From Pseudobutyrivibrio sp. (lineage in GTDB: Bacteria; Bacillota; Clostridia; Lachnospirales; Lachnospiraceae): a stretch of 64,000 bases of DNA. A model generated the notes under the pieces. The model was not told the DNA's origin. It ran no database searches and worked only from the letters and a program-made list of their open reading frames with translations. A program made the position numbers and the translations under genes. How positions within the stretch are numbered: the first letter of the stretch is position 1; the number at the start of each line of letters is the position of its first letter. This document shows positions 55,905 to 64,000 of this stretch, piece by piece. The stretch lies in contig NZ_JAFUSK010000031.1 in NCBI RefSeq assembly GCF_017471675.1, positions 43,593 through 107,592 on the forward strand, in the 5' to 3' direction.

Positions 55905-56868
55905 GATAACCTCAGTTCTTCTTGCCTTAGTTTTATGTTTTTCTTTTGTAGGGTGTAAATCTAAGACTGAATCTGTTGCAACATATAATATGTATGATTC
56001 ATCTTCGGTTTATGGCATTACACATAATGGTTCATCCTCTGATGTAGAAATGTTTGCTAAGGATTTATGTGTGGTAGGAACAGATGATTTGGGTACCTCA
56101 GCGGTACATTCCCAGGTTGCTGGTGCTGCTGGAGCCTTTAATCTTAATGATAAATCTGTTGTGTATGCCCAGAGCATACATGAAAGAATGTATCCAGCAT
56201 CTACTACCAAGATTATGACTGCATATATAGCATGTTTATATGGTGATTTGGATGAATTCTATACTGTTAGTGCCAATGCAGTTAAGCAGGATAGCGATTC
56301 TTCTGTAATTAATCTTAAAGAAGGGGATGTTATTTCCTTAAGAGATTTATTATATGGACTTATGCTTCGTTCTGGAAATGACGCAGCTATTGCTATAGCA
56401 GAAGGCATGTACGGTGATGTTGAGACATTTGTTGCTAAGATGAATGAAACAGCTAAATCACTAGGTGCTACAAATACAAACTTTGTTACACCTAACGGGC
56501 TCCATGATGAGAATCATTATACTACTGTATATGATATGTATCTTATTTTAAATGCAGCAATGCAAAATGAGACTTTCTATACAATCTTTACAGCAAGTAA
56601 TTATACCGCTTCTTATACTAGCGGAGGTTCTAATAAGACTGCAGAATGGAGTACTACTAATCAGTATACAACAGGTAAGATTACTACACCTAGCGGCTTT
56701 ACAATTATAGGTGGAAAGACTGGTACAACTGGCGCAGCGGGGTATTGCCTGGTACTTCTTTCCGAAAACGAAGAGCATGATAAAATAATATCTATTGTTT
56801 TTAATGCTGATTGTCGTTCCAATCTATATCTACTAATGAACGAAATATTGAGCAATTATTGTTTATAA
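55888..56868 (+). CDS. D-alanyl-D-alanine carboxypeptidase (DacA-like) with lipoprotein signal
   Basis: This penicillin-binding peptidase trims the fifth D-Ala from muropeptides. The product has 326 residues with S105-T-T-K108, S162-G-N164 and K277-T-G279. I place the start at GTG 55888, inside the end of mgsA, because it opens a signal peptide ending in F-V-G-C (residues about 15-20), a lipobox; the in-frame ATG at 55789 would bury that signal. The usual C-terminal beta domain and amphipathic anchor of PBP5-type enzymes are missing, so the lipid probably replaces them. Confidence 0.85.
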   Translation: MKCINKITSVLLALVLCFSFVGCKSKTESVATYNMYDSSSVYGITHNGSSSDVEMFAKDLCVVGTDDLGTSAVHSQVAGAAGAFNLNDKSVVYAQSIHERMYPASTTKIMTAYIACLYGDLDEFYTVSANAVKQDSDSSVINLKEGDVISLRDLLYGLMLRSGNDAAIAIAEGMYGDVETFVAKMNETAKSLGATNTNFVTPNGLHDENHYTTVYDMYLILNAAMQNETFYTIFTASNYTASYTSGGSNKTAEWSTTNQYTTGKITTPSGFTIIGGKTGTTGAAGYCLVLLSENEEHDKIISIVFNADCRSNLYLLMNEILSNYCL

Positions 56869-56875
56869 TTAACTA

Positions 56876-56904
56876 TTTAGGTTTCTATAGTGTTATGCTA
56901 TGAT
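56876..56904 (+). promoter_or_regulatory. Possible promoter of the P-loop/HlyD/yggS/sepF group
   Basis: The -35 is TTTAGG (56876-56881), the spacer is 17 bases and the -10 is TATGAT (56899-56904) with TGC extension; a second TATAAT lies at 56908-56913. Confidence 0.55.
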
Positions 56905-56939
56905 AATTATAATAAATAATTTAAGGGAGGTATTTGGAC

Positions 56940-57362
56940 ATGGTGGAAATTATTTCAGGCGAAAAGGGCAAAGGCAAAACAAAGTACTTACTTGACAAAG
57001 TTAATAATGACATCAAAAATGTTGATGGTTCAGTTGTGTACATCGACAAAAACACAAAGCACATGTATGAGCTGGATTCAAAGATTCGTTTGATTAACAT
57101 GGGGGATTATCCAATCGAGTCTTCTGGCGAGTTCTTAGGTTTTCTAAGTGGTGTTTTATCACAAAATTCTGATATTCAAGAAGTGTTCCTTGATAGCTTT
57201 TTAACGGTTTCGAACATAAAAGATAACGACAGCTTGTCCGTAGCCTTAGATAAGCTTGATGAAATTTGCAGCATGTTTAGTGTTAAATTCGTATTATCTG
57301 TTAGTAAGAATGAGCACGATTTACCAGAAAATGCGAAAGATAAGATTATCGTATCTTTATAA
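56940..57362 (+). CDS. Small P-loop protein, function unknown
   Basis: The product has 140 residues. It opens with a phosphate-binding loop, G-E-K-G-K-G-K-T, at residues 7-14, which fits Walker A (GxxxxGKT). A Walker B-like strand may be V-F-L-D-S (about 81-85) and another strand is V-K-F-V-L-S-V-S. It is too short for a full AAA or helicase core; it may be a minimal nucleoside-kinase-like or SIMIBI-type NTPase. I do not recognise it. ATG 56940 is 9 bases after GGGAGG; TTG 56934 is too close. It lies in a group leading to SepF. Confidence 0.6.
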   Translation: MVEIISGEKGKGKTKYLLDKVNNDIKNVDGSVVYIDKNTKHMYELDSKIRLINMGDYPIESSGEFLGFLSGVLSQNSDIQEVFLDSFLTVSNIKDNDSLSVALDKLDEICSMFSVKFVLSVSKNEHDLPENAKDKIIVSL

Positions 57363-57374
57363 TAAATAAAACTT

Positions 57375-57394
57375 AGGGCACGATAACGTGCCCT
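57375..57394 (+). promoter_or_regulatory. GC-rich hairpin before the HlyD-like gene
   Basis: AGGGCACG pairs with CGTGCCCT (4-base loop), then TAAATTATG. No T-run follows and the ATG at 57401 is 6 bases beyond, so it may weaken or control the start of the next gene, which has no clear ribosome binding site. Confidence 0.5.
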
Positions 57395-57400
57395 TAAATT

Positions 57401-58792
57401 ATGTATATGAGAAATAATAAAAATGACAAAATAATTAAATATCCCAAGCAATACCATTTTTCAATTGGATTTATCGTTATTGGTGTTATGTTTATATATA
57501 TGTTATATCATCTATTTACATACATAACTGCTGATAACATTACTATATATGAGGTTTCTCAGGGTTCTATATCAAATAATTTAGAATATAATGCTTTAGC
57601 AATCAGAAAAGAACAGGTAGTTACAGCAGATAATAATGGTGATGTTTTATATTTAGCCGAAAACTTTGGAAAGGTTGGGGCTAAGACCCAAGTATATGCT
57701 CTTGATACTACAGGTGAGATTCTTTCATCTATAGAAGCCAGTACTGCTAAATCTGAAATTCAATTAGATGAGGATGCTTACGCTAAAATTCAAAACATTG
57801 TAAACACTTACCTTGTGGATTACAATCCAATAGAGTTTAACAAGACATATTCATTTAAGAACGAACTACAATCTCAGGTTGAACAGCTCTATACAGTTTC
57901 TGCTATGGCATCAATGGGAGATTCTTTGGAAGCAGCCATATCTTCAGGTTCATTTAATATATACAATAGTCCTGTTCCTGGTCTTGTGGTATATTCTGTT
58001 GATGGTTTAGAAGACATTACTGTCGATTCCTTTGTTTCTGATAGTTTTGATATATCTAATTATTCTGCAGTAAACCTAAAGGCGCAGGAATCTGTAGTAG
58101 CTGGACAGGCTGTGTATAAGGTTATTACCTCGGATCACTGGAATCTTATTTTAGAGGTTGATAAAAATCTTTATGATTCACTTCAAGGGGAAAGTTATTT
58201 AAAAATTAAGTTTCTAGAGGATGAAGTAGAAACCTGGACTAATTTAGATTTTACAGAAAAGGCTGGTAAGTATTATTTAATATTATCACTGGATGATTCA
58301 ATGGACAGATATGCAGATTCAAGATTTGTCCATGTAAAAATAGTTAATAACAATATATCTGGTCTTAAGATCCCAAATTCATCTATTGTAGAGAAGGAAT
58401 TTTATACTATTCCTAAGGATTATATGGTTCAGGGAAATAATGATGATTCCGCAGGCTTTTTGCTTAAATCAGATGCTGGTGGTGTTATTGTTAATCCTAC
58501 AGTATATTATGAAACTGATGATTTTTACTATGTAGATAGCGAAGTTCTAAAAAGGGGAGATAGGCTTGTTAAGCCTAATTCTAAAGAGGAATACGTTGTA
58601 GGCGCAGATATAGATAAATTAAAAGGTGTATATAACGTAAATAAGGGATATGCTGTATTTAAACAGATAGAAATACTTTACCAAAATGATGATTATTCCA
58701 TCATTAAAACTGGAACGAGCTATGGTATATCAATGTATGACCATATAGTATTACAGGGGAATGAAGTAGAAGAGAACACAATCATTAACTAA
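57401..58792 (+). CDS. HlyD-like membrane-fusion protein
   Basis: The product has 463 residues. A cytoplasmic basic N-terminus is followed by one membrane helix (about residues 23-42) and a large outside part rich in beta strands with I-R-K-E-Q-V and G-D-V-L-Y-L-A-E-N (lipoyl/barrel-sandwich-like), a helical hairpin region and a C-terminal V-Y-N-V-N-K-G-Y-A-V-F-K domain. It resembles HlyD/membrane-fusion proteins found next to yggS-sepF in clostridia. No ABC partner is near. The start could also be ATG 57407; the upstream hairpin may matter for it. Confidence 0.7.
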   Translation: MYMRNNKNDKIIKYPKQYHFSIGFIVIGVMFIYMLYHLFTYITADNITIYEVSQGSISNNLEYNALAIRKEQVVTADNNGDVLYLAENFGKVGAKTQVYALDTTGEILSSIEASTAKSEIQLDEDAYAKIQNIVNTYLVDYNPIEFNKTYSFKNELQSQVEQLYTVSAMASMGDSLEAAISSGSFNIYNSPVPGLVVYSVDGLEDITVDSFVSDSFDISNYSAVNLKAQESVVAGQAVYKVITSDHWNLILEVDKNLYDSLQGESYLKIKFLEDEVETWTNLDFTEKAGKYYLILSLDDSMDRYADSRFVHVKIVNNNISGLKIPNSSIVEKEFYTIPKDYMVQGNNDDSAGFLLKSDAGGVIVNPTVYYETDDFYYVDSEVLKRGDRLVKPNSKEEYVVGADIDKLKGVYNVNKGYAVFKQIEILYQNDDYSIIKTGTSYGISMYDHIVLQGNEVEENTIIN

Positions 58793-58803
58793 AGGAGTTT
58801 GTT

Positions 58804-59508
58804 ATGCGACAGGAAGAATTAAGAAATAATCTTGAAGATGTGGAAAGAAGAGTGGCAGAAGCTTGTAAAAGAGCTGGCCGTGATAGAAGTGAGGTTACTC
58901 TTATTGCAGTTAGTAAAACAAAGCCTGTAGAAGATTTGCAGGTTATATATGATGCAGGAATCAGGGAATTTGGTGAAAACAAGGTTCAAGAGCTTACTGG
59001 TAAAATTCCTGAAATGCCAGCTGATATTAATTGGCATCTTATCGGCCATTTACAGCGTAATAAGGTAAAATATATCGTAGATAAAGTAAAGCTTATTCAT
59101 TCAGTAGATAGCTATAGATTGGCTGAAGAGATTAATATCCAGGCAAAGAAGCATGGAGTAATTGTGCCAATCCTTATAGAAGTTAATGTAGCTAACGAGG
59201 CATCAAAATTTGGTGTTAAGTACGAAGAGGCTAAACAACTATGCGAAGAAATTTCTAATCTTGACGCTGTTCACATTGAAGGTCTTATGACAATAGCACC
59301 AAATGTTGTGGTTCCGGAAGAAAATAGAGCGAATTTTCACAAAATAAAGGATTTAGCTGTTGACATAGCAAATGAAAACATTGATAATGTAGATATGAGA
59401 ATTATATCTATGGGAATGACTAATGATTTTGAAGTTGCCATAGAAGAAGGTGCTACCCATGTTAGAGTAGGTACTGCCATTTTTGGAGCAAGAAACTATA
59501 ATATATAG
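58804..59508 (+). CDS. yggS: YggS/PLPBP-family PLP homeostasis protein
   Basis: The 234-residue product has a single alanine-racemase-like barrel. The PLP lysine is in A-V-S-K-T-K-P; F-G-E-N-K-V-Q-E-L and W-H-L-I-G-H-L-Q-R-N-K are hallmarks, and S-M-G-M-T-N-D-F near the end is another. It buffers vitamin B6 and affects amino-acid balance. It lies just upstream of sepF as in most Firmicutes. The RBS is AAAGGAG. Confidence 0.96.
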   Translation: MRQEELRNNLEDVERRVAEACKRAGRDRSEVTLIAVSKTKPVEDLQVIYDAGIREFGENKVQELTGKIPEMPADINWHLIGHLQRNKVKYIVDKVKLIHSVDSYRLAEEINIQAKKHGVIVPILIEVNVANEASKFGVKYEEAKQLCEEISNLDAVHIEGLMTIAPNVVVPEENRANFHKIKDLAVDIANENIDNVDMRIISMGMTNDFEVAIEEGATHVRVGTAIFGARNYNI

Positions 59509-59523
59509 TGAAGGAGTAATATT

Positions 59524-60030
59524 ATGTTTGAAAGAATGTTAGACGCTATGCATCTTAGCGATGACTATGACGATTATGACGACGATGAATTATATGATGA
59601 AGAAGATAAATCCTTCTTTAACAAGTTCTCTAAGAATGATGAGGATAGGCGCCCCGCTTTAAATAAGCCAGCTGAGAAGGAACAACGAGCTGTTAGACCA
59701 GCGCCAAAGATTACACCAATGAGAAATAAATCGAAAGGAACTGTTATGGAAGTTTGTGTTATTAAGCCATCTTCATTTGAGGATGCAAGAGAGATTTCCG
59801 AAACATTATTAGCAGAAAGAACTGTTCTACTTAATATGAAAGGTTTAGATTTAGGAGTTGCTCAGCGTATCATAGATTTTACATGTGGTACATGCTATGC
59901 AATAGATGGAAATCTTCAGCGCATCGAGGATTATATCTTTATTATAACACCTGCAGGAGTTGAGTTATCTGGTGATTTGGCAGGAATCGTAGATGCCTTT
60001 GACTTCACAGGAATTCAAACAGGCTTTTAA
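59524..60030 (+). CDS. sepF: Cell division protein SepF
   Basis: The product has 168 residues: an N-terminal amphipathic membrane-binding helix (M-F-E-R-M-L-D-A-M), an acidic linker (many Asp), and the C-terminal globular SepF domain with I-K-P-S-S-F-E-D-A and F-T-C-G-T-C-Y-A-I-D-G. SepF anchors and aligns FtsZ filaments at the septum. It may partly offset the unusual Min situation in this window, but that is speculation. The RBS is GAAGGAG. Confidence 0.95.
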   Translation: MFERMLDAMHLSDDYDDYDDDELYDEEDKSFFNKFSKNDEDRRPALNKPAEKEQRAVRPAPKITPMRNKSKGTVMEVCVIKPSSFEDAREISETLLAERTVLLNMKGLDLGVAQRIIDFTCGTCYAIDGNLQRIEDYIFIITPAGVELSGDLAGIVDAFDFTGIQTGF

Positions 60031-60042
60031 GTGAATTGTTTT

Positions 60043-60069
60043 GCACCAGACATTAGTCTGGTGCTTTTT
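60043..60069 (+). terminator. Rho-independent terminator of the sepF operon
   Basis: A 9-base GC-rich stem, GCACCAGAC with GTCTGGTGC (loop ATTA), then five T. Confidence 0.93.
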
Positions 60070-60089
60070 GTTTATATGGGAGATAATGC

Positions 60090-61178
60090 ATGAAAGACTT
60101 GAATATTAATTACGAAGGTAAGCCTTGCTACAAGATTTGTTTTAGACCTGATTTTAATGATTTACTTAGTGTATTTAATACTGAAGTGAATCGTAAATAC
60201 GATAATATTTGTATTGTTTCTGATTCTAATGTTGCAAAGCTGTATTTAGCTGAAGTTACATCTATCTTTGAAAAAACAGGAAGTAAGATCTCTTCTTTTT
60301 GTTTTGAAGCTGGTGAAGCATCTAAGAATCTTGACACTGTTAATCAACTTTACGAGCATTTAATTCTTGAACGCTACACCAGAAACTCACTGCTTGTTGC
60401 ACTAGGTGGCGGCGTTGTTGGCGATCTCACAGGCTTTGCTGCAGCTACATTTCTTCGGGGCATTGATTTTATCCAAATACCAACCACACTATTATCCCAG
60501 GTAGATAGTTCTGTAGGTGGTAAAACAGGTGTAGATTTTAAAGGCTACAAGAATATGGTTGGCGCTTTTTATATGCCACGTCTCGTATACATGAATCTAG
60601 GCACATTAAATAGCCTTGATAACTACAATTTTGCTTGTGGCATGGGTGAGGTAATTAAAAGCGCTCTTATTGCTGATGACAAGTTCTATCAGTGGATTAA
60701 GGACAATAAGGATGCTGTTAACGGCAAGGATTATGATGCACTTGCACACACAGTCAGTGAATGCTGCAAAATAAAAGGCCATGTGGTAGAAATCGACCCT
60801 AAGGAAAAGGGAATTCGTGCTTATCTTAATTTCGGTCATACATTAGGTCATGCCATTGAAAAGCTTAGTGATTTTAAACTTGGCCACGGTCAATGTGTAT
60901 CGCTTGGTATGGTATGCGCACTGCATTTATCTAATAAACTTGGTTTTATAAATGAATCAGAAATTTTAGATGTAATTAATGTATTAAAAGAGTATAATTT
61001 ACCTGTTTCTGTTAGCGGATTAAAGAATAATGATATTTTATCTGCTTCAAAATCAGATAAAAAGATGACAGATTCGAAAATAAAGTTTATTATATTAAAA
61101 AATATAGGCGAGGCAGATTCATATCTGGAATTTTCTGATGAGGATTTGTTATTTGCCATTGATAAGGTGTTGGAATAA
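60090..61178 (+). CDS. aroB: 3-Dehydroquinate synthase
   Basis: This enzyme closes DAHP to 3-dehydroquinate, the second step of the shikimate pathway; it needs NAD and a divalent metal. The product has 362 residues. Seen: A-L-G-G-G-V-V-G-D-L-T-G-F-A-A (NAD loop), Q-I-P-T-T-L-L-S-Q-V-D-S-S-V-G-G-K-T-G, and the metal-ligand N-F-G-H-T-L-G-H-A-I-E. No other aro gene is near. The stop shares a base with lspA. Confidence 0.96.
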   Translation: MKDLNINYEGKPCYKICFRPDFNDLLSVFNTEVNRKYDNICIVSDSNVAKLYLAEVTSIFEKTGSKISSFCFEAGEASKNLDTVNQLYEHLILERYTRNSLLVALGGGVVGDLTGFAAATFLRGIDFIQIPTTLLSQVDSSVGGKTGVDFKGYKNMVGAFYMPRLVYMNLGTLNSLDNYNFACGMGEVIKSALIADDKFYQWIKDNKDAVNGKDYDALAHTVSECCKIKGHVVEIDPKEKGIRAYLNFGHTLGHAIEKLSDFKLGHGQCVSLGMVCALHLSNKLGFINESEILDVINVLKEYNLPVSVSGLKNNDILSASKSDKKMTDSKIKFIILKNIGEADSYLEFSDEDLLFAIDKVLE

Positions 61179-61702
61179 TGTTTTACAAGAAAAAAGGAAT
61201 TACATCATTTATTTTTGCATTAGCATTCGTTTTAGTTTTAATTTTATTTGATCAGTTTACAAAGGATTTAGCAGTTTCATTTTTAATGAATAAAGATGAC
61301 TTTATACTGATTCCAGGTGTTTTGCAATTTCACTATTTAGAGAATACTGGGGCTGCTTTTTCATTGTTAGAGGGACAGCAGGTACTATTTGCAATTACAA
61401 CTCCAATTCTTCTGTTATTTATCATTTATTTGCTATTTAGAATGCCACGTGTGAAGAAATACACTGCACTTAACTATGTATTATTATTTTTAATAGCTGG
61501 TGCCATTGGCAATTATATCGATAGGATTATCAATCATTATGTAGTCGATTTTATTTATTTTTCACTTATTGATTTTCCTGTATTTAATGTAGCTGATTGC
61601 TATGTTACTGTAAGTGTAATTATTTTATTCTTCCTTGTTTTATTTTATTATAAGGATGAAGATTTCGAAGAAATTAAGCAAAATCTAAGGATTAAGAGAT
61701 AA
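61178..61702 (+). CDS. lspA: Lipoprotein signal peptidase (LspA)
   Basis: This is an aspartyl membrane protease that trims prolipoproteins, such as the DUF3048 and DacA-like proteins in this window. The product has 174 residues and four helices. Seen: N-T-G-A-A-F-S-L, the G-N-Y-I-D-R loop and catalytic Asp124 (V-V-D-F) and Asp140 (N-V-A-D). It is coupled to aroB and to the next gene by one-base overlaps (TAATG). Confidence 0.96.
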   Translation: MFYKKKGITSFIFALAFVLVLILFDQFTKDLAVSFLMNKDDFILIPGVLQFHYLENTGAAFSLLEGQQVLFAITTPILLLFIIYLLFRMPRVKKYTALNYVLLFLIAGAIGNYIDRIINHYVVDFIYFSLIDFPVFNVADCYVTVSVIILFFLVLFYYKDEDFEEIKQNLRIKR

Positions 61703-62616
61703 TGGATGAATTTAATCTTTCAATTGAAGATGCTGCTGATTCAGGTATTCGTATCGATAAATATTTAGCATCAGCATTACCAGAAAAATCTAGAAGCTAC
61801 TATCAAAAAGCAATTGATAGTGGCTTTGTTTTAGTTAATGGAAAACAGATTAAATCAAAATATCAAACAAAGCTTGGTGATGAAATTGTTGTAAGCATTG
61901 AGCCTGTTAAAGAAATCGATATTGAACCTGAAGATATTCCTATTGATATTCTTTATGAAGATGAAGATGTAATCGTGGTTAATAAACCAAAGGGGATGGT
62001 TGTACATCCTGCACCAGGACATTATTCTGGTACTCTTGTAAATGCACTGATGTATCACTGTAAAGACTCTCTTTCAGGCATTAATGGTGAAATACGTCCC
62101 GGTATCGTCCATCGAATTGATATGAATACCACAGGTTCTCTTCTTGTCTGTAAAAACGACAAGGCACACAATGATATTGCAGCTCAGATAAAGGTTCATT
62201 CTGTTAATAGAATTTACAAGGGAATCGTTGTTGGAAATTTCAAAGAAGAAGAAGGCACAATAAACGCTCCTATTGGTCGAAATCCCAAGGATAGGAAGAA
62301 GATGGCTGTAGTAAATGATGGAAGAGAGGCAATCACTCATTTTACCGTTTTAGAGCAATTTAAAGGGTATTCTTATGTTCAGTTTAAACTTGAAACTGGT
62401 AGAACCCATCAAATTCGTGTGCACATGGCTCATATTGGACATCCTCTTTTAGGAGATGATGTTTATGGTAAGCCTGTAAAGGGGCTAGAAGGTCAAACTC
62501 TTCATGCTCAAACTTTAGGCTTTATTCAGCCAACTACAGGTTTGTATGTGGAGGTTAATGCTCCTTTACCTGAATATTTTGAAAATCTGCTTATCAAATA
62601 TCGTAGGGCATTATAA
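61702..62616 (+). CDS. rluD: RluA-family 23S rRNA pseudouridine synthase (RluD-like)
   Basis: The product has 304 residues: an N-terminal S4 RNA-binding domain (about residues 12-70, S-G-F-V-L-V-N-G), then the catalytic domain with H137-R-I-D140 (Asp140 nucleophile) and G-R-T-H-Q-I-R-V-H. In clostridia the lspA-rluD pair is standard. Which uridine (1911/1915/1917 type or other) cannot be told from the sequence. If RluD-like, it makes the pseudouridine that RlmH methylates. Confidence 0.92.
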   Translation: MDEFNLSIEDAADSGIRIDKYLASALPEKSRSYYQKAIDSGFVLVNGKQIKSKYQTKLGDEIVVSIEPVKEIDIEPEDIPIDILYEDEDVIVVNKPKGMVVHPAPGHYSGTLVNALMYHCKDSLSGINGEIRPGIVHRIDMNTTGSLLVCKNDKAHNDIAAQIKVHSVNRIYKGIVVGNFKEEEGTINAPIGRNPKDRKKMAVVNDGREAITHFTVLEQFKGYSYVQFKLETGRTHQIRVHMAHIGHPLLGDDVYGKPVKGLEGQTLHAQTLGFIQPTTGLYVEVNAPLPEYFENLLIKYRRAL

Positions 62617-62643
62617 AAAAGATTGCATTTAGCAATCCTTTTT
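62615..62643. terminator. Bidirectional terminator between convergent genes
   Basis: GATTGC pairs with GCAATC (loop ATTTA), flanked by six A on the left and CTTTTT on the right, so T-runs exist on both strands. It serves rluD and the opposing xer gene. Confidence 0.85.
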
Positions 62644-62645
62644 AT

Positions 62646-63713
62646 CTATTTATTATCTTTACGGTGAAAATCTACTGCATTACGAGCCTGAAGCTTGTGC
62701 TCGTCTTCAATGGCAGCATAGTAGTCGATAGTAGTATTAATATTTTCGTGGCCTAGTACATCTGCTACCAGACGGATATCCCCAGTTTCGCGATAAAGGG
62801 CAGTACCATAGGTACTTCTAAGCTTGTGGGGAGTGATTTTCTTATTAGGGACAACAATTTTAGCATATTTCTTAACAAGATTTTCAATAGCATCAACACT
62901 AATTCGGTGTCCTTGAAGAGAGTAGAAGAGAGCCTTTTCATGGCCTTCTATAGGCTTAATATATTCACGTTCTCCATTAATATAATTCTGTAAAACCTCA
63001 GCAACCTCGTCATTAAAGTAGATAATATCCTGTCCGCCACCCTTTCGAACGATTGTTAAAGAATTAACATTAAAATCAACATCATTTAAGTCTAGACCAT
63101 TGCATTCGCTGACACGAATACCTGTATTAAGCATCAATGTAAGTATAGCTAGGTCACGACCGCGGGTCTTTTGATTATATTTACGTTGACGTTCAGATGC
63201 GAAGGCATTTCCGTCATCAATTGCCTTTAATATGGCCTGAACCTCGTAATTATTCATACGTACGATATTTTTATCTTTTTTAAGCTTTGGCAAAGCAACT
63301 AACTGTGTTGGATCCTTTGAAATGTATTCCCTTGTAAGCAGATATTTGTACATACTTCTAAGTGGAGACATTTTTCGAGCAATTGCTTTTTTGCCATTTT
63401 CATGTTGCTCACCAATTACATTTAATTCCAAATATCTTTGGTATTCCTCAATATCATCTGGTGTTATTTTATCTAAGAGCCCGTAATCAATTTTTTGAAT
63501 GTCTAAACCTGTAATTGTAGGGTTAGAGGCTATTAAAAATCGAAAGAAGGTTAACAGATCATAGCTATATGAAATCAAAGTACTTGTTTGAGTTGTTTGT
63601 TCCTTAGAGTGAATAAAATCTACAGCTGGTTTAGGCAACTGAGATATAAGCTCACGTAACTTGATTTTTTGCATTTTAGCTTTTTCTTTATAGAATTCAG
63701 AGTCTTTACCCAT
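62646..63713 (-). CDS. Tyrosine recombinase, XerS-like
   Basis: The product has 355 residues. The N-terminal SAM-like DNA-binding domain (about residues 30-150) and catalytic domain show I-R-V-S-E (Arg), H-K-L-R-S-T-Y-G-T (His-x-x-Arg), L-G-H-E-N-I-N-T-T (His) and the Tyr nucleophile in Y-Y-A-A-I. The length and long N-terminus match XerS, the single chromosome-dimer-resolving recombinase of some Firmicutes, better than XerC/D (about 300) or phage integrases. FtsK, the activator of such systems, is also in this window. The ATG is read leftwards from 63713; GGGAG (complement of 63721-63725) is its RBS. Confidence 0.85.
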   Translation of the reverse strand: MGKDSEFYKEKAKMQKIKLRELISQLPKPAVDFIHSKEQTTQTSTLISYSYDLLTFFRFLIASNPTITGLDIQKIDYGLLDKITPDDIEEYQRYLELNVIGEQHENGKKAIARKMSPLRSMYKYLLTREYISKDPTQLVALPKLKKDKNIVRMNNYEVQAILKAIDDGNAFASERQRKYNQKTRGRDLAILTLMLNTGIRVSECNGLDLNDVDFNVNSLTIVRKGGGQDIIYFNDEVAEVLQNYINGEREYIKPIEGHEKALFYSLQGHRISVDAIENLVKKYAKIVVPNKKITPHKLRSTYGTALYRETGDIRLVADVLGHENINTTIDYYAAIEDEHKLQARNAVDFHRKDNK

Positions 63714-63790
63714 AAAAGTTCTCCCTTAAACGAATAGTGTAATTTATCATATATATAAGAATACCACACTTTAAGGCTTTTTCATATACT

Positions 63791-63824
63791 ATCTATCGGA
63801 AAAACAGATATTTATCCGATAGAT
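63791..63824. repeat. 10-base inverted repeat upstream of xer
   Basis: ATCTATCGGA (63791-63800) and TCCGATAGAT (63815-63824) are perfect complements around a 14-base AT-rich centre, 78 bases before the xer start. The geometry (arms of about 10, centre of 10-14) could be an operator or a Xer recombination site. The rest of 63714-64000 is AT-rich, with no gene recognised. Confidence 0.6.
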
Positions 63825-63895
63825 TGATTTATCAAAATACTGCTCTCTTTGTCCCACTTTGACGAGTAATTTTTAGTAACTTTTCTTTTCTTATA

Positions 63896-63916
63896 GATAG
63901 TAAACCATTTACTATC
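63896..63916. repeat. 9-base inverted repeat near the window end
   Basis: GATAGTAAA and TTTACTATC are perfect complements around CCA. Partial copies of the same word, GATAGTAA and AATAGTAA, occur at 63951 and 63991 and in the nearby sequence, which suggests a cluster of protein-binding sites. Confidence 0.55.
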
Positions 63917-64000
63917 CAGAGGATATTTTGCGCTGTAAATAGTAATTTTATTCGCTTTGACTACTACCTGTGGAACAATTTAACTCCTCAGATAGTAACA

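Noticed and set aside
62646-63713. Phage or transposon integrase and a mobile element at the window end
   Set aside because: No phage genes, direct repeats or tRNA nearby; size and N-terminal layout fit a chromosomal XerS-type recombinase.

Overview
The window looks like a chromosomal segment of a low-GC Gram-positive anaerobe of the class Clostridia, most likely Lachnospiraceae (the Butyrivibrio/Pseudobutyrivibrio/Roseburia neighbourhood). The basis is AT-rich DNA with strong AGGAGG-type ribosome binding sites, an HrcA-type CIRCE operator on groESL, Rex, SepF, an mreBCD-pbp2-minC-rodA-mgsA cluster, fhs, and consensus sigma-A promoters. Genus assignment is inference. Almost everything is on the + strand and tightly packed; only the last gene (a Xer-type recombinase) is on the - strand.

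Layout. (1) 1-7167: a type IIA topoisomerase pair (ParE-like, cut by the window edge, and ParC-like), a HAD phosphatase, a CPBP membrane protease, a DUF308-like membrane protein and an Mbeg1-like alpha/beta hydrolase. (2) 7188-9372: the groES-groEL heat-shock operon with promoter, CIRCE and terminator. (3) 9466-12443: an AT-rich island between housekeeping operons. It holds a 41-residue peptide gene that I read directly from the sequence, a radical SAM/SPASM enzyme, a PqqD-like protein and a MATE transporter. I interpret it as a compact RiPP (ribosomally made, modified peptide) cluster, and it is the best candidate here for an undescribed system. (4) 12513-18987: degV, purA, two membrane-anchored proteins of unknown role, then rpsO and pnp, each with a structured leader. 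(5) 18999-31465: an ABC-F protein, rex, a coiled-coil protein, a CBS-domain protein, yebC, glgA, ftsK, fhs and a zinc-ribbon/TPR protein. (6) 31479-48378: a long run from rlmH (probably leaderless) through pdp, phoH, a degenerate HD-domain membrane protein, ybeY, a DUF3048 lipoprotein, a lipid flippase, two flavoproteins, mutS, mutL, miaA and a ynbB-like PLP enzyme. (7) 48353-56868: the cell-shape cluster mreB-mreC-mreD-pbp2-minC-rodA-mgsA plus a D,D-carboxypeptidase. (8) 56876-62643: a small P-loop protein, an HlyD-like protein, yggS, sepF, aroB, lspA and an RluA-family pseudouridine synthase. (9) 62646-64000: a XerS-like recombinase on the - strand, with two inverted repeats upstream.

How the genes fit together. 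Most of the window is core replication, repair, translation and envelope machinery in long operons with 1-8 base overlaps. The peptide island stands apart by base composition, codon use and its own promoter. Other oddities are a minC without minD or minE beside it, a PBP2 with about 250 extra residues, an HD-domain protein that has lost its HD pair, and long inverted repeats next to groESL and xer. No tRNA, rRNA, CRISPR array or insertion sequence was recognised.
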